From contig JBIIKZ010000042.1 of assembly GCA_044232905.1 (NCBI GenBank), positions 1 through 20,910 on the forward strand: a stretch of DNA of 20,910 nucleotides. The letters are read 5' to 3'. Position 1 is the stretch's first letter, and every line of letters starts with the position of its first letter. A model generated the notes under the pieces. That model did no database searches. It worked only from the letters and a program-made list of their open reading frames with translations, and had not been told where the DNA came from. Of this stretch, positions 1-7,755 are shown piece by piece. Position numbers and translations under genes: made by a program. Source of the stretch: CANHVK01 sp044232905 (lineage in GTDB: Bacteria > Bacteroidota > Bacteroidia > Flavobacteriales_D > Crocinitomicaceae).

Positions 1-154
1 CATAATCCCTCTCTTTTATCCATAAATGTTCTACTAACCACATTTTAGAATTTCCATCATTAAATACAGCAGAACTATTCAAAGGTTTTAACTCGACATC
101 TAAAGTACAAGAAGCTATGAAGAATAGAAACAGAAAAAAAGAAAGTATTTTCAT
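1..154 (-). CDS. Lipoprotein, N-terminal part only (cut by window edge)
   Basis: The first 51 codons of a minus-strand gene that runs off the left edge. Translation starts MKILSFFLFLFFIASC, a lipoprotein signal peptide with a lipobox ending in Cys16, so the product is probably lipidated and anchored in the cell envelope. The visible mature part (TLDVELKPLNSSAVF and following, then a Trp-rich stretch) matches no family I recognise. Its ATG (154-152) shares one base with the TAA of the preceding lipoprotein gene (TAATG), which suggests translational coupling and membership of the same operon. The function is unknown and the C-terminus is outside the window. Confidence 0.75.
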   Translation of the reverse strand, partial: MKILSFFLFLFFIASCTLDVELKPLNSSAVFNDGNSKMWLVEHLWIKERDY

Positions 155-783
155 TAAAACACCATTCTATTTTTTGTAATAATGGTCTCAATTTCTATAT
201 TCATAGAATCTTGAAATTCAGTTTTAATATTTGCATCGTTGATTTGTTCAACTTGTTTAAAAACATATCGTTTATCTTTCCAAACATACAGACAATTGTA
301 AAACACAACTTCACCTACCCCAAGATTATCATTAAAACGCAAAAGTAAGTCATCATGTTTAGATACAGATTTACGTTTGCCAATCAAATTTGCTACAAAC
401 CCATTTACCTTCACCAATACTTTTCCTTCGCGTTCAAATACGAGCACTCTTCGCAATGGAAATCCTTGCACCCTTGATTTAATGAGCAAAACAAAAGCGT
501 CCTTTAATTTTTTGTTTTCAATAAAAGGATAAAATTTAAAAAACTTGGGATTACATGCTGGAACATCGTGGTTATTTAAATCTTTTTGTGTTGCATCACA
601 AATCTTTAATTCTTTTAGTAATGGATATGCTTCAGGACTTTCAAAAGTAGTTTCATCAAATAAACATTCAATATTAGTTTGGGTTCCAACTTTCACTTTC
701 GGAGCAAGCTTTTTTTGCTTTATTGTTTCCTCATTACAGGAAACTAGTACTATTAATACAGTTATGAATATCCAATACTTCAT
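154..783 (-). CDS. Putative lipoprotein of unknown function
   Basis: A 209-residue protein beginning with a 15-residue hydrophobic signal and a lipobox (LVSC, Cys16) followed by NEE, so it is likely a lipoprotein. The mature part is mixed alpha/beta in character, has several Cys residues (about 40, 62, 77 and 163), and is Lys/Val-rich in its middle (FEREGKVLVKVNGFV). I recognise no family. The gene starts one base after the stop of the GIN-domain gene, and its own stop overlaps the ATG of the next lipoprotein gene, so it sits inside a tightly packed unit. The context suggests an envelope role; nothing in the sequence shows an enzymatic function. Confidence 0.75.
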   Translation of the reverse strand: MKYWIFITVLIVLVSCNEETIKQKKLAPKVKVGTQTNIECLFDETTFESPEAYPLLKELKICDATQKDLNNHDVPACNPKFFKFYPFIENKKLKDAFVLLIKSRVQGFPLRRVLVFEREGKVLVKVNGFVANLIGKRKSVSKHDDLLLRFNDNLGVGEVVFYNCLYVWKDKRYVFKQVEQINDANIKTEFQDSMNIEIETIITKNRMVF

Positions 784-784
784 G

Positions 785-1468
785 TTATAATTTTTGAATT
801 GTACCTCCTAATTTAATTGTTTCCGTGATTACACCACTTCCTCTATATCGAATAGTGCCACCACTAAACACGGTAGCATTTAATGTTTCTCTAGTATGTA
901 CCGTAATATTTCCTCCCATTTTTATTTTTGCAACACAGTTATTTGCTATAAAATTTACAGCATCTATTTCACCACCTGTAGTAACTGTACACGTAAACAT
1001 TTTAGCAGTTCCTACCATATTAATTGTACCTCCTTGATCAACACGCACATCTGCCAATTCCACGTCATATTTTCCGGAAATATACCCCCCTGCAAATGCA
1101 GACAAAGTAATTTTAGGGGATTTAATACGCATATTAGACAAACTCACACGCGCCCCTTGATTGGATTCAATCGATTCAACAGTTGGAAGTGTCAATGTAA
1201 TTGTTATGTCCAGCTCTTTAAAATTAACTCCTATATATTTTATGATCATCGATTGTCCTTTACTTGTAAAAGACAATTTATTCAAATCTTCTTCTGACAA
1301 GCTTGACTTTATTTCAGCTGAAAAATATGTACCTTCTTGAAGAATTACAGAAATACGGCCTTGTACTTCCAAATACTTAAAAGAAGGTAAGGTTTTTTTC
1401 TGATTTTCCATACCAAAAAGCAAGGAAAAAGTACAGCTACATAAAATCAAAAATAAAAAACGGCCCAT
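785..1468 (-). CDS. GIN domain (DUF2807) envelope protein
   Basis: A 227-residue protein with an N-terminal hydrophobic export signal (residues 1-20, two Cys at 10 and 12) and then a repeated pattern of short beta strands with Gly turns (GGYISG, QGGTINMVG, TGGEIDAVN, MGGNITVHT, SGGTIRYRG, LGGTIQKL). This pattern is typical of the DUF2807 'head GIN' domain, a beta-helix-like fold common in secreted or surface proteins of Bacteroidota and once described as a putative autotransporter adhesin head. No biochemical activity is established for the family. The gene lies 3 nt after the HMG-CoA lyase stop and 1 nt before the next lipoprotein gene, so it is probably co-transcribed with both. Export is clear; whether a signal peptidase I site or a lipobox is used is not. 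Confidence 0.85.
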   Translation of the reverse strand: MGRFLFLILCSCTFSLLFGMENQKKTLPSFKYLEVQGRISVILQEGTYFSAEIKSSLSEEDLNKLSFTSKGQSMIIKYIGVNFKELDITITLTLPTVESIESNQGARVSLSNMRIKSPKITLSAFAGGYISGKYDVELADVRVDQGGTINMVGTAKMFTCTVTTGGEIDAVNFIANNCVAKIKMGGNITVHTRETLNATVFSGGTIRYRGSGVITETIKLGGTIQKL

Positions 1469-1471
1469 TAC

Positions 1472-2332
1472 TTATCTATTAAAAATAGTTGTACTTAATT
1501 CATATGCGTTTTCAAAAGCTAATCTACTAACATTCGTTGCGATCTTTTTATTCAAAAACCATTCCAATAATTTTTCGGTAGGCATATTTCCTGTTAACTC
1601 ATCTTTTGCCATCGGACAGCCTCCAAAACCTTTCACAGCACCATCAAATCTTCTACAGCCACTAGTATAGGCTGCTTCGATAATTGAATCTGCATACTCC
1701 GGCAAAACATGTAGGTGAGCACCAAAGGTAACTGCTGGTTGTTCTTTAATTACGGTACTAAATAAGGACGAAACCAACGTCGGTGTGGCACAACCAATAG
1801 TATCAGAAAGCGCTATCGATTTCACCCCCAATTGAGTAAATAGTTTTGTGGAAAATTCGGATACAATTGTCTCGTTCCAAGTATCCCCATACGGATTACC
1901 AAAACCCATAGAAAGGTACACCAAAAGCTCTTTATCATACTGATGGCATAATTCGGAAATCTCACCTAACATTTTCCATGCGTCTGCAATGGAAGCATTT
2001 GTATTTCTTTGTTGGAAAGTTTCAGAAATGGATAAAGGAAACCCAAGTATAGAAATCTGTGGGTTTTGCAAGGCGATTTGAGCACCTTTCACATTTGCAA
2101 TTATGGCTAAAAGTTTTGTGTTAATTCCATTTAAATCCAAACTATCCAAAACTTCTTGTGTATCACGCATTTGTGGTATTGCTTTTGGAGAAACAAAACT
2201 TCCAAAATCCAACACATCGAAATTACATTTTAACAAAGCATTGAGATAATTAATTTTATCCTTTGTGGGAATAAAATCATGCATCCCTTGCATAGCATCT
2301 CTAGGACACTCTACCAACGAAATTTTTTCCAT
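1472..2332 (-). CDS. hmgL: Hydroxymethylglutaryl-CoA lyase
   Basis: Cleaves HMG-CoA to acetoacetate and acetyl-CoA at the end of leucine degradation. From the ATG at 2332 the protein has 286 residues, close to the family's roughly 300. The TIM-barrel catalytic set is intact: VECPRDAMQG with Arg11-Asp12, the metal site HLH (His206, His208), the loop GFGGCPMA with catalytic Cys239, and Asn249 in TGN. SMGFGNPYGD (141-150) and SDTIG (176-180) are also family hallmarks. Start choice is uncertain. A TTG at 2347 adds five residues and has a strong GGGAGG 8 nt before it, whereas the ATG matches the usual family N-terminus. The gene follows pyrD by 17-32 nt and is followed by the GIN gene after 3 nt. 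The close bacterial relative hydroxymethylglutaryl-CoA lyase-like (YngG/MvaB) naming also applies. Confidence 0.93.
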   Translation of the reverse strand: MEKISLVECPRDAMQGMHDFIPTKDKINYLNALLKCNFDVLDFGSFVSPKAIPQMRDTQEVLDSLDLNGINTKLLAIIANVKGAQIALQNPQISILGFPLSISETFQQRNTNASIADAWKMLGEISELCHQYDKELLVYLSMGFGNPYGDTWNETIVSEFSTKLFTQLGVKSIALSDTIGCATPTLVSSLFSTVIKEQPAVTFGAHLHVLPEYADSIIEAAYTSGCRRFDGAVKGFGGCPMAKDELTGNMPTEKLLEWFLNKKIATNVSRLAFENAYELSTTIFNR

Positions 2333-2364
2333 CTGTTTGTAATACAACGTTAAAACCTCCCTTA

Positions 2365-3396
2365 TTATTTTTTAGCCAAAATTGCTTTATTAATTCTTTT
2401 CACTAACGCAGGTCCTTCATATATAAAACCAGTATACAACTGAATTAAATCAGCTCCTGCATCCAATTTTTCTAATGCATCTTGCTCTGAATGTATCCCT
2501 CCTACTCCGATTATTGGAAATGATTTATTTGATTTTGTAGCTAAATAACGAATAACTTCGGTAGATCTTTCACGAACTGGTTTTCCGGAAAGTCCTCCTG
2601 CCCCAATTTCTTCTACCAAATTTTTATCTGATTTCAACCCTTCTCGAGAGATGGTAGTATTTGTCGCAATAACTCCAGAAATTTTAGTTTCATTCACTAT
2701 TTCTATAATATCATCTAATTGGCTATCTGTTAAATCAGGTGCGATTTTAAGAAGAATTGGTTTTTGATTATTTTTTAAATTATTTACTTGCATTAAAGAG
2801 AATAACAAATGTTTTAAAGGTTCTTTTTCTTGTAAATCTCTTAATCCAGGTGTATTTGGCGAAGAAACATTCACAACAAAATAGTCGACATAATCGAATA
2901 AAGCATTAAAATTTAAGATATAATCGTTTAATGCATCTTCATTTTCCGTGACTTTATTCTTACCTATATTTCCCCCAATAATTGTTTTCGTCTTTCTTTT
3001 TTTAAGCCGTTCAACAGCTGCATCTACCCCTTCGTTATTAAATCCCATACGATTTATAATCGCGTTATCTTCTTTCAAACGAAACAATCTAGGTTGTGGA
3101 TTACCCGGTTGACCTTTCGGTGTTAAGGTACCTATTTCGATAAATCCAAAACCACAATACGCTAGATCCTCAAACATTTTAGCATCCTTATCAAAACCGG
3201 CAGCTAAACCAACAGGATTTGGAAAAGAAATTCCAAAAACAGTTTTTTCCAAGCGACTATCCGATATACAAAACAAAGATTTCCAAATTGATTTCATTCC
3301 TGGGATTTGCAACGCAAAACGAAGCAACGAAGCTGTTAGGTAGTGTGCTTTTTCAGGGGAGAAAAAAAAAAGTAGCGATCTAAAAAATGTATACAT
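2365..3396 (-). CDS. pyrD: Dihydroorotate dehydrogenase (quinone), class 2
   Basis: Oxidises dihydroorotate to orotate in pyrimidine synthesis, passing electrons through FMN to membrane quinone. The 343 residues match the class 2 length. The N-terminal amphipathic helical region (MYTFFRSLLFFFSPEKAHYL) is the class 2 membrane and quinone-tunnel extension. FPNPVGLAAGFDKD (58-71), IGTLTPKGQPGNPQPR (88-103), INRMGFNN (114-121) and NVSSPNTPGLR (176-186) are clear, with catalytic Ser179 rather than the Cys of class 1. FMN phosphate-binding GVGGI lies at 297-301. The start is supported by the family N-terminus. Its ATG lies only a few bases after the U-tract of a terminator-like hairpin, so its transcription may depend on read-through or attenuation. 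Confidence 0.97.
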   Translation of the reverse strand: MYTFFRSLLFFFSPEKAHYLTASLLRFALQIPGMKSIWKSLFCISDSRLEKTVFGISFPNPVGLAAGFDKDAKMFEDLAYCGFGFIEIGTLTPKGQPGNPQPRLFRLKEDNAIINRMGFNNEGVDAAVERLKKRKTKTIIGGNIGKNKVTENEDALNDYILNFNALFDYVDYFVVNVSSPNTPGLRDLQEKEPLKHLLFSLMQVNNLKNNQKPILLKIAPDLTDSQLDDIIEIVNETKISGVIATNTTISREGLKSDKNLVEEIGAGGLSGKPVRERSTEVIRYLATKSNKSFPIIGVGGIHSEQDALEKLDAGADLIQLYTGFIYEGPALVKRINKAILAKK

Positions 3397-3400
3397 AGCA

Positions 3401-3429
3401 ATAAATAAAAAACGAGGCTAACACCTCGT
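3401..3429 (-). terminator. Intrinsic terminator-like hairpin between DUF6089 gene and pyrD
   Basis: On the minus strand the sequence reads ACGAGG-tgttag-CCTCGT followed by TTTTTATTTAT: a perfect 6-bp stem (3412-3417 with 3424-3429), a 6-nt loop and a U-rich tract. It starts about 5 nt after the stop of the DUF6089-like gene, as expected for its terminator. The U-tract ends 4 nt before the pyrD ATG, leaving no room for a separate pyrD promoter between the two. An attenuator role for pyrD is therefore possible. Confidence 0.75.
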
Positions 3430-3434
3430 AATTT

Positions 3435-4394
3435 TTAGAATTTAGCACGTAAACCTTTCCATTTAAGTTGAGGTCTTCTAGGTGCAGTAACTTTATAAGT
3501 GATATTTCTAACTACAATAACATTCGCATATACAAATGCATCTTTAAACTTTGGATTTCCACGTTGTTGTCCATTCGAAAACCATGCTTTCTCTTGCTCT
3601 GTACGCGCAGGGTTACTCATGTAAGCGGCAACAGTACCATATTTTTCTTGTAATAAATCGGTATCAAATCCAGTTGTAGAGGCGTCATCTATATAATCTG
3701 AAAATGTTTTGAAATAGGTAATTTCTAGACCTACCCTCCACATACGGTCAATCCCCATTCTAAAACCTAAACCTACTGGTATAATTGGAGTAACCAAAGA
3801 ATACTCTTTAGGGCGATTTGGAAAACCTTGACCTTCTGTTCTAAGTGGCTTTAACTTTACCCATTGACCATTATAATTTCCCATCGGATTGAAGTAACAT
3901 AATCCAACACCTGCAAACAAATATATTTGTTCGTTATGATTTTTCTTACCGCTTACTCCTTTGAAGTTGTATTTATGTCCAAAAGACTCTTTAAAATAAA
4001 ATAAGAATTCTAAACGCTGATAAGCAGTAAACAAGGTAGACTTAAAATTTAAATTTCTTGCGTTACGAGAAGGCTCTAGCGTTAGTTTATCATCTCCCTT
4101 AACTTGACCAATACCAATAATAGAAGAAGTAGCAAAAAATGGTTTAAAACGATATCGATATGAAAAACCAATATCCATCGTGGTTGATTTCAAATCTAAA
4201 TCTGCCAAACTGTATTGGGTACCTATTGCATCCTTACCTCCTAATTCTCCTAAAAATCCTGTTGTCCCAATATTTAATACAAGTTCTTTCTTGTTCCTTC
4301 TCCAGTTTTTGGTGGAATTAAAATTAGTTGTCTGAGAATAAACATCACTCAAACAAGCAATTAGAAATAAAAATAAAACAAGAATATGATTCAT
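3435..4394 (-). CDS. DUF6089-like outer-membrane beta-barrel protein
   Basis: A 319-residue exported protein: a hydrophobic signal (residues 1-20, probable cut after VYS before QTT; a lipobox-like LIAC at residue 14 is an alternative) followed by alternating aromatic/glycine strands. The N-terminal motif KKELVLNIGTTGFLGELGGKD, then SFRYRF-like and LFAGVGLCYFNP segments, and PIIPVGLGFRMGIDRMWRVG near residues 205-225, resemble the DUF6089 family of Bacteroidota, small outer-membrane barrels related to PorT-like proteins. No ligand or partner is known. The gene stands alone between the WD40 gene (94 nt upstream) and the hairpin before pyrD, and a candidate promoter lies just upstream. The family call rests on recognised patterns, not on a search. 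Confidence 0.7.
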   Translation of the reverse strand: MNHILVLFLFLIACLSDVYSQTTNFNSTKNWRRNKKELVLNIGTTGFLGELGGKDAIGTQYSLADLDLKSTTMDIGFSYRYRFKPFFATSSIIGIGQVKGDDKLTLEPSRNARNLNFKSTLFTAYQRLEFLFYFKESFGHKYNFKGVSGKKNHNEQIYLFAGVGLCYFNPMGNYNGQWVKLKPLRTEGQGFPNRPKEYSLVTPIIPVGLGFRMGIDRMWRVGLEITYFKTFSDYIDDASTTGFDTDLLQEKYGTVAAYMSNPARTEQEKAWFSNGQQRGNPKFKDAFVYANVIVVRNITYKVTAPRRPQLKWKGLRAKF

Positions 4395-4431
4395 ACGTTA
4401 TAATTACCCAAAATGGATTTACATATAATTA

Positions 4432-4466
4432 CAAATATATCATAAAAATAGGTACTAAAATCCAAA
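4432..4466 (-). promoter_or_regulatory. Candidate promoter for the DUF6089-like gene
   Basis: The minus strand has TATATTTG (4439-4432), matching the Bacteroidota -7 box TAnnTTTG, about 38 nt before the ATG. The nearest TTTG that could serve as a -33 box (4466-4463) is 23 nt further upstream, longer than the usual 19-21. The -7 box is good and the pairing is weak. Confidence 0.35.
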
Positions 4467-4488
4467 TTAATCAGAAACAACTATTTTT

Positions 4489-5391
4489 TTACGCTTCAAT
4501 AATAGCATCCCAAATAATTATACGTTTATCATCCCCAACGGAACATAATGTATACTCATCCAATTTACAAATATCATTAACTGCATGTGAATGTCCACCG
4601 TGTTTGCGTTCTAGTTTTGAAACAACGGAACAATCGTTTGCATCCCAAATTTTGATGGATTTATCGCGACTTACTGTACAAAAATTTTTTCCCTGATTAA
4701 AAAATAAAATTTTATATATACCGTAATTATGTGCGGGGATTTCTAAAACACATGTATTTGTTTTTAATGACCAAATACGTAAATATCCATCTTTGCCACC
4801 ACTGATTAACACCTGTTTTTTTTCAGGAAACAAGGCCAAACAATTAGCACCATCTTGATGTGCTTTAAAAACGATGTATTCATTAAAAAATTGGGTCTCA
4901 AAACATCGAATTGTACCGTCTTGACAGGCTAAATAAATGTATTCACCATCATCAGAAACAAGTATATCTCTAATTTTACCAACTAATAATGGAAGGAAAA
5001 GTATTAATTCCCATGTTTTTTTATCCCACACCGATAGATTTCCATCCGCATCGGTGATATAAACATGATCTTTGTGTAGATTTTCTTGAATCGAAAAAAC
5101 AGCAACTTTATGTTGGATAAAATGGTGTAATTCAATTTTTCGCAAGGTATCAATTACATAAAACACTCCAGAACTCGTACCAATAACTAACACCGATGAA
5201 TCTTGCAACATTGAGATTGCATAATTACTTGATTCTGATTTTAATGCGAAATTATCTTGTTTTGACTCGTCTATATTCCAACGGGCAACAAACTTATCTC
5301 CAGAAGCTGTGTATAATATATTGTGTTTGGCGAAAACAGCATATATCGGTGCTGCATGCCCTATTAATTCGACACGTTTATTAAGTAACAT
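4489..5391 (-). CDS. WD40 repeat beta-propeller protein
   Basis: A 300-residue cytoplasmic protein with no signal peptide. Seven WD-like blade ends can be counted: DKFVARWNID, SGVFYVIDT, GNLSVWDKK, GTIRCFETQ, GYLRIWSLK, KSIKIWDAN and KRIIIWDA. Gly-His turns such as GHAAPIYAV and GGHSHAVNDI lie at the blade starts. This fits one complete seven-bladed propeller with little else, so it is probably a protein-protein interaction scaffold. Its ATG directly abuts the TAA of the phosphosulfolactate synthase-like gene (TAAATG), so the two are almost certainly translated from one message. No enzymatic residues are apparent and the partner is unknown; the adjacent TPR protein is an obvious candidate. 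Confidence 0.88.
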   Translation of the reverse strand: MLLNKRVELIGHAAPIYAVFAKHNILYTASGDKFVARWNIDESKQDNFALKSESSNYAISMLQDSSVLVIGTSSGVFYVIDTLRKIELHHFIQHKVAVFSIQENLHKDHVYITDADGNLSVWDKKTWELILFLPLLVGKIRDILVSDDGEYIYLACQDGTIRCFETQFFNEYIVFKAHQDGANCLALFPEKKQVLISGGKDGYLRIWSLKTNTCVLEIPAHNYGIYKILFFNQGKNFCTVSRDKSIKIWDANDCSVVSKLERKHGGHSHAVNDICKLDEYTLCSVGDDKRIIIWDAIIEA

Positions 5392-6210
5392 TTATTCCGA
5401 AAATTCTTCTTCAATATCACTCTCTACTTGTTTCAATCTATGTGCATAATCTTTCGGTAAAAAATCGAAAAAAGTATCACCTCGCAATCCTAAACGTAGG
5501 CATTCTAAAGGAATAACCTCATTAGGAGCTACATTTCCTAAATTCACATTTGCACCAAAAAGTTTAACAAACCAAACTTGTTGATTTTTTTGTGGTGCCT
5601 CCCAAAGAATATCCTCCGGATTTACCTTTGCTGTAATCATATTTATAAGCATGGTATGTGCAGAACCATTTGGCCTAAAAACACCAACATTACCAGACTC
5701 TCTTCCTTCAGCAATTACTTTCCAAGAACCAGCTTGTAATTCCGTGGTCATCATTTTTATCCATCTATTTGGACTAATTAATATTCCTGAATCTTTTGAA
5801 CCTACCTCAGAAAGAACAGTTCTATCTTTGGACATCCGACGAATCAAGTTACATTTTTCGTCATGTTCAATAATTATGGAACCATCTGAAATTTCGACTA
5901 AATCTAATTGATATTTATCGATTAAACGTAAATAGTCTTCGAACTTATTTCTAGCGTAAAAAGCTTCAAATAAGGTTCCACCAAAATATGAACGAATACC
6001 ATTTTGACGATATAAAGCTATTTTTTCTTCCAAGTTATTGGTTACATATGCCGTTCCAAAACCAAATTTTACGATGTCCGTTAATTCTTTATTCGCCTCA
6101 ATAAAATTCTCTGTTTCTCTGATGCTTAACCCTTTATCCATCATCATGGTCAATCCACTATTTCGAGGTTTGGCAGGACGTTCGGGAATAAATGGCAATT
6201 CAAAATTCAT
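5392..6210 (-). CDS. comA: Phosphosulfolactate synthase (ComA) family protein
   Basis: The family prototype, ComA of methanogens, adds sulfite to phosphoenolpyruvate to make (2R)-phosphosulfolactate, the first step to coenzyme M; Bacillus homologues make sulfolactate. This 272-residue TIM-barrel protein carries the family blocks: GLTMMMDKG (19-27), KFGFGTAY (48-55), YFGGTLFE (75-82), EISDG (106-110), SEVGSKD (134-140), IAEGRESG (166-173) and FGANVNLGNV (218-227). The rest of coenzyme M synthesis is absent nearby, and bacteria of this type do not make methane, so the product probably serves another sulfonate such as sulfolactate or a sulfonolipid precursor. It lies 7 nt after the TPR gene and abuts the WD40 gene. 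Family membership is firm; the substrate in this organism is inferred. Confidence 0.9.
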   Translation of the reverse strand: MNFELPFIPERPAKPRNSGLTMMMDKGLSIRETENFIEANKELTDIVKFGFGTAYVTNNLEEKIALYRQNGIRSYFGGTLFEAFYARNKFEDYLRLIDKYQLDLVEISDGSIIIEHDEKCNLIRRMSKDRTVLSEVGSKDSGILISPNRWIKMMTTELQAGSWKVIAEGRESGNVGVFRPNGSAHTMLINMITAKVNPEDILWEAPQKNQQVWFVKLFGANVNLGNVAPNEVIPLECLRLGLRGDTFFDFLPKDYAHRLKQVESDIEEEFSE

Positions 6211-6217
6211 AATGCAA

Positions 6218-7630
6218 CTAATTGGTTAGTAAATTTACAATTTTAGGATTGTTTAGCAATTCAGGATACAAAGAAATAGTTTCATTTGTAAGCTCTTTAT
6301 TATTAGCTTGTGCGTTAATCAGCAAAGAGATTACTTCTTCTTGCTGGAAATACAAATAATTAATTGCAAATAAATGAAGATCTCTAACTATGGAAATTAT
6401 TTCATCCTTAGTTTCTATTTTTTCTAAAAAGTTCGAAGCTTCTTTGAAAAAAGCACTTTTGACTAAAAAATTAACATAATCCGTAAGAATCTCATCGTTC
6501 GTTGGATCCATGGAAAAAGCCTTTAAATAGGTGTCATTTGTTAACTCGACATCTTCTGTTTTCTCCAATGCACCTGCTAAAACATGAATATACCCAGGAT
6601 TAAATGCGTCAAAAGAAATTGCTTTTTCAATAAACCCTATCGCAGTTTGTAAATCACCTTCTAAATCTTTAACAATACCTAGACCTAACCAAGCATCCGA
6701 TAATTCAGGCATAAGCTCTAAACTTTTATAATAAAACTGTTTCGCTTCTTCTAAATTACCCAACTGTTCATTACACTCTCCCAAATAACAAAGTGTTAAT
6801 CCATCTTCACCATCTAACTCAATACATCTTTCGAAGTTTTGAATAGAAAGCAAATATTTTTCTTCCGATAAATAGGCGTTCCCTAAATTGAAATAAGCAG
6901 GAGAAAAATCTTCATTTATTAATAAGCAATAATCGTATGCCCAAATAGCTTTTTCGAAGTCTTCAGATTTGGAATAGGCATTTCCTAAATTATACCAAGC
7001 GGTAAATGAATATGGATTTTCATCAATAAAATCAGAATAGCACTTAATAGCACTTGTAAAATCTTCCATTTGATCATAGCAAAATGCTAATTCATAAATA
7101 GCTACCTCATTTGTAGGATTTGTTTCTAGTGCTTGTTTTAAAATATGTACAGCGTTTTTAAAGTCTCGTACAGCTTCATATTCCATCGCTAGATCTACAA
7201 AAATCTCATCTTTATCTTCTTGCTCAGCAACATAAAGTGCTTCTGTGAAGTATTTGATAGCTGTTTTAGAATCTCTTAATTGACTAAAAATAGAAGCTTT
7301 TGTGAGAAAATGTTCACAGCTCGTATTTCCTTTTTTCTCCAGATGACTTAATAAATTCAGTGCTTCTTTTAATTGCCCATTTGCAGAAATCGCTTGTGCT
7401 TTTCTAAGCGTAAACATGGAAATAAAGGGAAATTGTTGAATCCCGATTTCTGCACAAATGTTTGCTTTTGAATAATTTCCTTGAATTAAATAATGGTCAA
7501 TTATTGCCTCTAGGGTATCACTATCCATAAAGCCTAAAGGTTCTCCATTTAATGATTTTTCAAAACGATCTAATTCTTCGTTTAAATTACCATCAAAATA
7601 GTTTTCTTCATCATCATCTTCGTAATGCAT
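6218..7630 (-). CDS. Tetratricopeptide repeat protein
   Basis: A 470-residue protein with no signal peptide. An acidic start (YEDDDEENYFD) leads into a helical region and then at least eight consecutive 34-residue TPR units from about residue 105 to 380. Clear examples are AWYNLGNAYSKSEDFEKAIW, AYFNLGNAYLSEEKYLLSIQ and AWLGLGIVKDLEGDLQTAIG. Most repeat ends carry a Pro (NP-T, NPYS, MPEL, DPTN). TPR superhelices bind peptides or partner proteins; no catalytic domain is visible. The gene heads a three-gene unit with the ComA-like enzyme 7 nt downstream and then the WD40 protein, so a scaffold pair around the enzyme is conceivable but unproven. A promoter-like sequence lies just upstream. Confidence 0.92.
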   Translation of the reverse strand: MHYEDDDEENYFDGNLNEELDRFEKSLNGEPLGFMDSDTLEAIIDHYLIQGNYSKANICAEIGIQQFPFISMFTLRKAQAISANGQLKEALNLLSHLEKKGNTSCEHFLTKASIFSQLRDSKTAIKYFTEALYVAEQEDKDEIFVDLAMEYEAVRDFKNAVHILKQALETNPTNEVAIYELAFCYDQMEDFTSAIKCYSDFIDENPYSFTAWYNLGNAYSKSEDFEKAIWAYDYCLLINEDFSPAYFNLGNAYLSEEKYLLSIQNFERCIELDGEDGLTLCYLGECNEQLGNLEEAKQFYYKSLELMPELSDAWLGLGIVKDLEGDLQTAIGFIEKAISFDAFNPGYIHVLAGALEKTEDVELTNDTYLKAFSMDPTNDEILTDYVNFLVKSAFFKEASNFLEKIETKDEIISIVRDLHLFAINYLYFQQEEVISLLINAQANNKELTNETISLYPELLNNPKIVNLLTN

Positions 7631-7648
7631 AACTACACGTTTATTGGA

Positions 7649-7679
7649 TAAAGATACTTCAATTAACCCGCTTCACAAA
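7649..7679 (-). promoter_or_regulatory. Candidate promoter of the TPR-comA-WD40 unit
   Basis: On the minus strand, TTTG (7679-7676), 19 nt, then TATCTTTA (7656-7649). This is the Bacteroidota housekeeping arrangement with one mismatch in the -7 box (TAnnTTTG). It lies just downstream of the typA terminator and about 18 nt before the TPR start codon, where a new transcription unit would be expected to begin. Confidence 0.5.
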
Positions 7680-7704
7680 AAAATATTTCCGTAAGTTATT
7701 AACT

Positions 7705-7737
7705 AAAAAAGCCCTTAACATTGCTGCTAAGGGCTTT
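7705..7737 (-). terminator. Intrinsic terminator after typA
   Basis: A perfect 10-bp stem on the minus strand, AAAGCCCTTA (7737-7728) with TAAGGGCTTT (7717-7708), a 10-nt loop, then a run of T. It lies 18 nt after the typA stop codon and closes the helicase-typA unit. The stem is GC-richer than its surroundings, which supports the call. Confidence 0.9.
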
Positions 7738-7755
7738 AAGAAATTGTTCCTAGAT

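Noticed and set aside
545..1297. Plus-strand frames opposite the lipoprotein and GIN genes
   Set aside because: They are antisense to well-supported exported proteins and have unnatural Cys/Ile-rich composition without known motifs.
4328..4696. A plus-strand 122-residue frame
   Set aside because: It lies opposite the start of the DUF6089-like gene and the end of the WD40 gene and shows no recognisable domain, so it is a shadow frame.
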